Shown in pieces: positions 19,179-25,975 of a stretch of 25,975 nucleotides of DNA. The position numbers and the translations under genes are program-made. The DNA is taken from the NCBI GenBank assembly GCA_905221605.1, contig CAJNDS010000180.1:1047501-1073475 (forward strand). Reading direction: 5' to 3'. How positions within the stretch are numbered: position 1 is the stretch's first letter; each line of letters starts with the position of its first letter. The notes under the pieces are model-generated. The model saw nothing but the letters and a program-made list of their open reading frames with translations. It did not search any database and was not told the DNA's origin. Source of the DNA: Symbiodinium natans (lineage: Eukaryota > Sar > Dinophyceae > Suessiales > Symbiodiniaceae).

Positions 19179-22100
19179 GCCGCCTGCTTTCCGTACACAG
19201 CATCGTGACATGGTTGCTTCAATCAGCACTGCAACAGCAGCCTACCTCACTCACCTCGCAAGCCATCTAGCCTGGCAAATGCGCTCACCCTGAAGTTGGC
19301 TCAGCCGCTCCCACACCAGCTCATAGATCAGACAGAACCCATAGAAGTCGACCATTCCTTAGGCGTCATCATATTCATCAGCAGATGTTCAACAAGTTCC
19401 TCCGGGCAAAAGGCGTGCTCGCAGAACATTCAACACAGCACTCAACCCCAAACCCATTGAAACCCCATGAAGTTCTGCACACGTACTCTGAGAGGAGAGG
19501 CGGGACCGTCGCTGCTCTGAGCTGAAAACGTGCCGGATGTGTAAGAATTATGTAATAATGGTGTGCCTGCTGATTTGAGATCCCGGAGGATCAAAGGTTT
19601 TGCCCAGTACTACTACAAGATACTACAAGTAGGTAGCTCTTCTGATGCTGAGAATGTCTGCTCCGGAAACTGCATTTGTCGTCCATGACTGCTTGCGTGC
19701 ATATGTGCACAAGCTCGTGTGTACACAATGAGATGAGCGACTGCAGATTGAATCTGACTGCATGGCAAGCTTCCAGCATCCTCTGCCATCAGCGCTTGTC
19801 GCTGCCTGCGAGACCCAGACAGAACATGCAAGACAATGAAAAAGTGTCGGTCAGAGCTTGCCTCATCTTCCTAGGGCTTAAGCTGCTGCTGCGTGGAGAC
19901 GATAGAGACAAGGGCGAGTCTGCTTCGCCTTGGCCACGGTCATGTTTCCCTTTCACTGGGACACTAGGAAACCAGGTTCGCGGTCACTGCAACCGAAGAC
20001 ATGCCCGGAAACAAAACCATGTGATGCGGAGGAAGAGCTGCTGGGCTGAAGCACGGCCCGTAGATCAAATTCCTTCCAAGCCAAACACGCAACCCTTGAA
20101 ACAACGGCTGACAGCACAGCAGCAACAGGATAAAGTTGCAGAGCGACACTGCCTCATCTAAGAGTTCCTGGGCCAAGGCATACTCATTTCGAGAGCGAAG
20201 GAGGCCCTCCTTCGAGAATACAATTTCGCACCGACGTTGCACAACAAACAACCGTCAACAATACAATACACCAGCCTGAGCAAGGGCTGCCACAATCTGA
20301 TCGAAATCAAGGCAGCCACTCCTAGGATAGGTAAACCCTGTTGGCTGTCACTTTCCGATCATTAAACTCACCCGACACAATTGTCCAGGAGTCTGGTCAA
20401 GCTCCAGGCCCAGGTAGAACCGCTGCAAATGCAATCGCCTCCGCTTCATCCTTAACTTCCGCCAAGAGCTGCTGCACAACAAGCACTGTGCCGGCATCGC
20501 GTTCTAGACCAATTTCTTATTCCCCCAAGACTCATGAATGAACGTAGCTGGTCCACAAGAAGCAGGAACTCATTGAAGTCCTCGGCTGAAGCGCAGACAT
20601 CAGTGACACTCTTGTCTGTACTCTCATACGCCTGCTTGGGTCAGCCGCAGGTGGAAATTGGGTGGGAAGTAAAGTGTTTTCGTCGTGCAAAGCTGAGGCA
20701 ACTGAGGCAGACTCAATCTCGTCATCATGGTTCTCGTCCACCTGGCTGATGATGTGGTCCACCCTCAGCTCTGGCACGAGCAGCTTCGCGCACATTCTGC
20801 AAACATTCGCAGCGCAGCCTTCCTTGTCATCAATGTGAGATAGTGTGACTCGCTCGTCGTGCTTGGTGACTTAGTGGCTGTTACGGCTTGCCAAGGAGCA
20901 TGTGGGCCACGCTACGCTTGTACGGCTCGAGGCCTCAAAGACTGGAATGCCCACACGGCCGACTTAGAAAACCTGCCAACTGATTTTTGCCTCGTGCCAA
21001 GTTGCCCATGTATTTCAGCAGCCGTCGAATTTCGTACTGGCCCAGGAAGCCACTGTGATCGTCATCATGAGCAGAAAACATCTCCCACATCCAAAGTAGC
21101 TCAGGCCTCACAAAGTGAGCTAAGAGACGCTCGCCCGACAGTGTAAGAGGGGAGTGACAATTGAGTGACGGAAGTTTCCGGGAGGGGGGAGGTCCGGCCT
21201 GTGCTTCTTGAAGCGGCTGTCAATGACCTTTGCTTGCCGAGCCACTGCCTGAAGGCAAAGCCATGCAGCGCATTTTTCAAAGGCCAAAGGGCTGGCGCTA
21301 CGGCCATGGCCCCATGGCCTTCCCCTTTTCAAAGGCAACAAACTGACAACAAAGCTGTGTTGCCAACAGCTCTGTTTGTTTGTACTGCCATTATGTTCCA
21401 TCTTTTTCTGCAGCCACGTTGCCCATTCCCTGGCACTCGCTGCCCGCGCGGCCCTCTCTTCCAACTGCAGCAAGCGGATGTGCACCTGGACCAGGACTCC
21501 AGGACGTGCGCATACAGCGTATACAGGCGCGTGGTCTGCTCCACGCTGGGCCGCTGGCCTTTCTACCCCCTTCATGGACTCTGGGCAGCCGAGATGTTTG
21601 GAGTTCGAGCGCACAAGCTTTTTGGATCTAGGCCGTCTAGGCCCAGCTCAGTTCTGGCAGTTGACATTTGTAAGCCACTGACTTCTACTGTAAGACTGGA
21701 AGAACTCTTTGTTTACGTGACTTGGTGCCACCTTCCTCACCTAGAGATGACCTCATTTAACTGAATGAAGTTGCCCCACTTGCAGCAAAGGGGGTAACGT
21801 CACAAAGGCAAAGATGAACATTCAACTTCCCTATTCCCCATCACAGCGTTGCGCAGTGCCCCACCATCTCCAAGTCCAAGATTGTTTCAGGCCTCAGACA
21901 ACACAGAAATATTTCTATGTGTTTCCGTCATTTTCTGCCAGTACTTGCAGAGAGACGAGAGAGAATGACGAGAGGTCTACTGCGAGACATCAGCTGGAGC
22001 CGAGCTGCCCCACTTTCTGCTTCTCGCGCTTGATAGCAGGTGGCAGTGGGCCTTTCGCTTCTCAGAACCGCGGGCTCGGGACTCGGGGCATGCTCAGCTT

Positions 22101-22208
22101 CTGCAGCGAGATGGCCTTTCGCCTTGTCCAGCTCAAGCGATGCAACCAGCTTTTGGAACTGATCGTAGTTGATGCCGCTGGGGTTCGGCGATGCCTCAAT
22201 TTCCTCAG
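18955..22208 (-). CDS. multi-EF-hand calcium-binding protein, multi-exon
   Basis: Likely a calcium sensor. In gene order the minus strand shows a degenerate EF-hand (22203 to about 22110; NPSGINYDQFQKLV); a canonical one (about 21146-21006; loop DDDHSGFLGQYE, flank RRLLKYMG); one split by an intron (about 20770-20715, DENHDDEI; then 20580 to about 20535, DFNEFLLLVDQLRSF); a helical exon (about 20516-20400, VVQQLLAEVKDEAEAIAFA); a second-half EF-hand (20321-20272, SGCLDFDQIVAALAQAG); a helical exon near 20215-20150; an EF-like second half (about 19350-19290, GMVDFYGFCLIYELVWERL); and a helix exon (about 19178-19138, LNFTMTELSDIQ) joining the canonical loop DGNGDNKLTRGE (19023 down). The last join, SDIQ to AAFDMADGNGD, is in phase. 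Helical blocks at about 21555-21395 may also belong. No kinase domain is seen. Both ends are uncertain. Confidence 0.78.
19400..20140. other. likely intronic region of the EF-hand gene
   Basis: No coding block with clear bias is seen on the minus strand, and plus-strand frames such as 19676-20161 show no domain. A small duplication (tactacaaga/tactacaagt) lies at about 19611-19630. It probably holds introns between EF-hand exons. Confidence 0.35.
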
Positions 22209-22235
22209 ACGTCCATTGCGCGCATGCTCGCACGT

Positions 22236-22332
22236 GGAGGGAGGAGGGAGAGAGGGAGGGAGGGAGGGAGCGGGAGGGAGGGAGGAGGGAGAGGGAGGGA
22301 GGGAGAGCGACCGAGCGAGAGAGAGAGAGAGA
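22236..22332. repeat. purine (GGGA/GA) microsatellite
   Basis: About 95 bases are almost pure G and A in GGGA units, ending in a (GA)n run. Long frames through it encode only Gly/Glu/Arg or, on the other strand, Ser/Leu/Pro, and are not supported. Confidence 0.95.
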
Positions 22333-22574
22333 ACGTGGCGAGTGAGAACGCGTTGATTGGCTCCAGTCCTATGTAGACCGGCCTTGACGAAAAGGCGGAA
22401 GTGTGGCTCAGTCCTCAAAAAGAATTAGAAGAATATCGGAGCTGGTGCTATGCTTCGACAGTGTCCTCTGCTCAAAGAGTTCCCATCGCGCCACTGGGAC
22501 GACCTGAAGCACTTGCTTCGTTTATCAGAGCATTCTTTCAAATCAGATACATCTATGTTGTCTCAAATTATGTC

Positions 22575-25300
22575 TCATAGTGGTTCGTCGAAATCGGCCT
22601 CGGCCCCAAAGGCCTCGACCGGGATGCCGGTCGGGCGCGGTGTCTTCTGCTCCATAGCTGCAACCAGTTCCTCTTGTGCTCAAAGTGCAGGGCTCAGCAA
22701 AAATATGACAAGCCGCCAGTTCAAAGTTCTCCAAGTTCTCCTTGGCAGCCTGTTCATCCTTCAAGGTGGATGACCTTTGAGCTGTCTCTGATCCACTCAT
22801 GAAACGCAACAAACAACCACTGCGGCTGGCTTGTGATGCTTGGGCCTTTGTGCAGCACTGACTGAAGACTGTCGAATGCCTGTAGCGCTCGCTCGGCGGT
22901 TGTGTTGTCGGGCTCGAACCTTGCCAAGAACCACCCAAACCCAACTTCGCAGATGGATTCAGCTCCAGGCGGGCTGGTGCCAAAAAACAATTTAGCAAGA
23001 AACACGTAGAAAAAAGTCTTACTCGCCTCTCGCTCCATTCCAGCAGCAGGGTCCCCAAAGGGCTTTTCTTTTTGCAGGAGCGGGGGAGGGGGGGGAGGCT
23101 GTTGATGGCGTGCTTGGATTTCATGCTTCTCGGTTGTTCGAGCATGTTCGGATCTTGCCCTTGCACGCTGACGAAGTGTGGTTCTGGGGAGCTCACCGGC
23201 GGGGTCGGCTGAACGGTCTTGGTCTTGGCCTGTGCCATGCGCGCCATGGGGAGGGCAGATAGCCTCAGCTGAGGACGAAATTGGATTGTACAGGAGAGCC
23301 AGGCACTGAAATCGATTGAATCCTGCTTCGGGCTTGCAGCTCCCTGGGCGTTCTCCACCACACCTGCGGAGATCCTTTCGGTGCAGAACCCCAAGCTCCC
23401 TGGATGCCTTGCTCTTCCACACCTTGGCTCCGCGTCTGCCAATGTCTGCTTGTGATTGAAGCTTTTTTGGTGCCCTTATCCAGGGATGCTAGTGGAGCTT
23501 CATGGGGGCTTTAGAACCCGGGAGCCGAAGCCCCGTAGGGCCGCAGGGTGCCGTGGGCTGCAGAGGGCCCTCAATGCCGTCAAAGCCATGGCGCAAATCA
23601 GCTCTTTCACCAGGGATCCAACCGCGCGCTCCACCACACTTCGCTCCACCATGGTCCGGCCTCTCTACCACCACACATCAAATCGCGGTGCGCGCGCCCG
23701 GTCTTTTCCAAACACACAACGCGCCCCAGAGAAAGCGACAGAAAAAAAAAGGAAGAGAGACAGCAGCTAACAGCGGGAGCCTCGCAGGCCCATGTCCCGC
23801 AGGGCATCCAGAGCTGCTTCGGCAGTGAGCATCTGATATTGGTTGCAGTGGAGCTTGAAGGCCTCAGGCGGACCGGCATGGGTACAAAGAGAGCCAGATC
23901 CGGCGTTGTCATCATGTGTTGTCACCCTTTCAGCCCTCACTCATATAATACTCCTATATTCGTGGGTTCTCTGGAAGTAGGAAGGAGGGGAGTCCGGGTC
24001 CAGGTTCGCTGAAGTTCATAACGATGAAAACCACACGAAAACACAAACACGTGACCAAGATGGCATCAGTGCAAGGAAGCACAGCAACAAGCGCCAAGAA
24101 AGTTACCCGGGGACCTCACAGACTCTGTGGCAACACGTTCTGCTTGGGGCAAAGCTTTCCACAATGCCTCGCGGCTCTTGATGCTCTTGCGCAACGCTCT
24201 GCATGCACGTCCCCCTACATCCGTACCTGTAGTGCGCCTCAAGTCGTGGGCACCCGGCCTCTCGGTACCTCCTCTTCCGGTTCATGCGATCGACAAACTT
24301 TTTCTTCTCCTAGGGATCTCAACGGAATTCTTAAGGTTCCACGATGTGCCCACACCACCCCACACCCACAAATACATCACAGTACAGCAGAGTAAAGTGG
24401 CCCGAATTCCATTGATGGCTGCTTCTTTCACTCTCCTGAGTGACAACTGGTTCCACGACATGGACGACCCGCATCCGCAAACAGATCCAAAGAGTTCCAA
24501 GAGTCTTCCGGATTTGCTTGGAGCGCTCGGAGAGCTTCCGCTGCTCCAGCTCCACCGGATCGGCCTCCTGCGGTGAAAACCCTGTCGCATGTCCTGCCTA
24601 TTGCTCCTTGATTAAGAAGTCTCTTTGCCGCCACATGGAGCCACATGTGATGCCACAGTGTGGCTTCTGCATGCGGGCCTCCGAGTCTGAGCTCATCAAG
24701 CCACCATACTCGGAGCCCTGGCCGGGCAGATCCGGGCAGTTGCGCAGCGTTGTGCAGCAGTGTGGATTGTCAGTCAAACTCTCATGCCGCTTAGGCCTCT
24801 TTGTCTTTGGTGTCAGCCTCTACTGTGGGCAACTGGATGGAAGCTGAAAGCTTGCCCAGCACCTCATGAGACTCAAAATTTCAGACTGTGTCGGGCATTC
24901 TCTGGCGCCACCCATACGCCGAGCCCCGCCTGCTGCAAGCGTTGGTTCCTGTCAGCTTCCCGCGCCTTGGAGAACTTGATGAACAAATTGACGAGTCCGG
25001 CCAGTGCCGATGAGTGTTGAGTATCCGATGCGGTAGTCGCAGTCTGATGTACTCTGCACACTGTCTGAACACTGCCAAGCTTGCGGCATCGGCAGGCTGT
25101 GCTGCCTAGCATCGGACAGCATATGGCAGCATCGGCCGACAACATCAAGCCTCTGGTAACCCGAGCAACTTGGCGCACCTCCTTGTCATCCGGGCTTTCG
25201 ACTGTTTCGCGCCGCTGGCGGAAGGCGACAGCAGAGCGGCGCGCTTTCTGTCCTTCTTCCTCGCGCTGCGTCAGAACGAGGTACCGAAACTACAACAACG
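22575..25300 (-). CDS. unidentified multi-exon gene with C-terminus at 22575
   Basis: Coding-like minus-strand blocks, in order: about 25300-25140 (LTQREEEGQKARRSAVAFRQ), about 25005-24900 (ALAGLVNLFIKFSKAREADR), 24567 to about 24495 (VELEQRKLSERSKQIRKTLG), 24309-24227 (EKKKFVDRMNRKRRYREAG), 24198-24107 (ALRKSIKSREALWKALPQAE), about 23873-23781 (PEAFKLHCNQYQMLTAEAAL), about 23464-23364 (GAKVWKSKASRELGVLHRKD), possibly about 23230-23130 (VQPTPPVSSPEPHF), 22919 to about 22850 (FEPDNTTAERALQAFDSLQS), about 22764-22717 (DEQAAKENLENFEL) and 22673-22575 (KTPRPTGIPVEAFGAEADF, ending FDEPL and TGA). The last tail is acidic. The RSKQI...T phrase loosely recalls the RNA-binding motif of histone stem-loop binding protein, but the rest does not match, so I leave it unnamed. 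More than one gene may be present. Confidence 0.5.
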
Positions 25301-25975
25301 CCTTCACTTGTGTACCTTGAACTCGGCACAAGCCAGGAAACGTGGGGCCTCGATCACACGTCTCCTCCGCTGCGCGCGTTCAAGATTTTGGCGCTCCAGC
25401 CCTCTTTGCACCACTGGGACCTGGATCTGTGCCATGGACATGCACACGGTAGCCGGGGACCAGTTTCACAGAAGCTCTTGTCTTGAAGCTCTCCTTCCAG
25501 AACTTCGAATCTGATACTCTAGAGCCTGAAGCCCATGTTGCTCGATGAGCCCGATGTTTAAGCTCTGCTTGCTGGTTCGCTCCCATCTGTACCTTGTACA
25601 GCACTGTGCAGGTACAGGAAGCCTTCACGTTGTTTCATTTCCCCCTTGTCACAGCTTCTTTCTGGAGCTTCTTCTGGAAAACTCGAGTTCGCAAAGTCCC
25701 GTACAAAGTGTTACACAAAGTTTCCTTTCCCACTGAAGCTGTGTTTGGAAGCTCTTTGTCCTGAAGCCCTTGTTGCCAACGTTATTCTTCGCGAAGCCTC
25801 TAATTCTCTTTTTCCTCCTGAGGCTCGTCTTGAAGCGGTTTCTTTTCTTGCGGTGCATGAATGCACTTGAACACTCAACTTTTCACCAGTGTCTCTCCAG
25901 ATGTCGTTTTTGCATCAACGAAGCCCCCAGCCAGAAGGGCCTCGAACCTTGATACTTGATACTTAAGTTAAGGAT
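25300..25975. repeat. degenerate GAAGC/GCTTC-rich repeats at the right edge
   Basis: From about 25470 to 25860 the plus strand repeats phrases such as gaagctcttgtcttgaagct, ggaagctctttgtcctgaagc and ctcgtcttgaagcgg at irregular spacing. The copies are too diverged to define one unit by eye. Short frames on both strands are by-products. I see no gene in 25300-25975. Confidence 0.4.

Noticed and set aside
20715-20770. EF-hand loop read straight through as DENHDDEIESAS
   Set aside because: The 12th residue would be Ser instead of Glu. Splicing to DFNEF at 20580 restores a Glu at position 12 and the following helix, so an intron is the better reading.
21165-21764. 199-codon plus-strand frame
   Set aside because: It runs opposite minus-strand blocks with stronger third-position bias and shows no domain.
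21814-22356. 180-codon plus-strand frame ending in Gly/Arg/Glu-rich sequence
   Set aside because: Its second half is the GGGA microsatellite, and its middle lies opposite a better-supported EF-hand exon on the minus strand.
22543-23442. 299-codon minus-strand open frame as a single intact protein
   Set aside because: The best coding blocks inside it fall in two frames (for example FEPDNTTAERALQAF and GAKVWKSKASREL are not in this frame), and parts of it look intronic. It is better read as several exons.
1-25975. Dinoflagellate spliced-leader relic (a sign of retroposed cDNA)
   Set aside because: I looked by eye for the ...CATTTTGGCTCAAG end and its reverse complement and found no convincing match, so no locus here can be called a recycled mRNA.
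1-25975. CRISPR array, bacterial operon or prophage
   Set aside because: There are no regularly spaced direct repeats with unique spacers, no ribosome-binding sites and no phage or bacterial genes. The exon-intron texture is eukaryotic.

Overview
This window reads as nuclear DNA of a dinoflagellate, probably of the Symbiodinium group (Symbiodiniaceae). That assignment is inference from sequence features, not a database result. There are no bacterial-style operons, ribosome-binding sites or long continuous genes. Protein-like signal comes in short blocks of about 15 to 50 codons, often rich in G/C at third positions. The blocks are separated by spacers of roughly 80 to 250 bases that usually end in AG and begin with GT, GC or possibly GA, the mixed intron borders known from dinoflagellates. 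Three recognised protein types (DUF4116 repeat arrays, voltage-gated channel domains and multi-EF-hand proteins) are abundant in dinoflagellate genomes.

Layout. Positions 1-600 hold microsatellites. Positions 1258-3991 (minus) hold exons of a voltage-gated cation channel, with one voltage-sensor domain (S1-S4) followed by a second domain running S1-S5 plus pore loop. Positions 5110-5455, 6440-6690 and 6936-7193 (minus) hold unidentified coding-like pieces, one broken by an 11-bp tandem duplication. Positions 7378-9946 (minus) hold a ubiquitin-like domain followed by about ten DUF4116 repeats, mostly one per exon, with apparent in-frame stops near the front. Positions 10470-11500 and 12009-12478 (minus) hold two more unidentified multi-exon genes. 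Positions 12568-13333 are gene-poor and carry a cluster of CCCGC motifs. Positions 13334-14571 hold the only notable plus-strand reading frames. Positions 14579-14908 and 16540-17745 (minus) hold further unidentified coding pieces. Positions 18955-22208 (minus) hold a protein with at least six EF-hand or EF-hand-like segments. Positions 22575-25300 (minus) hold a multi-exon gene of unknown function whose C-terminus is in the window. The right edge has degenerate GCTTC-type repeats.

Nearly all convincing coding signal is on the minus strand, which fits the unidirectional gene blocks of dinoflagellates. The channel and the EF-hand protein both point to voltage/calcium signalling, but they are far apart and nothing here shows that they act together. 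Exon borders are read by eye, so treat each as approximate.
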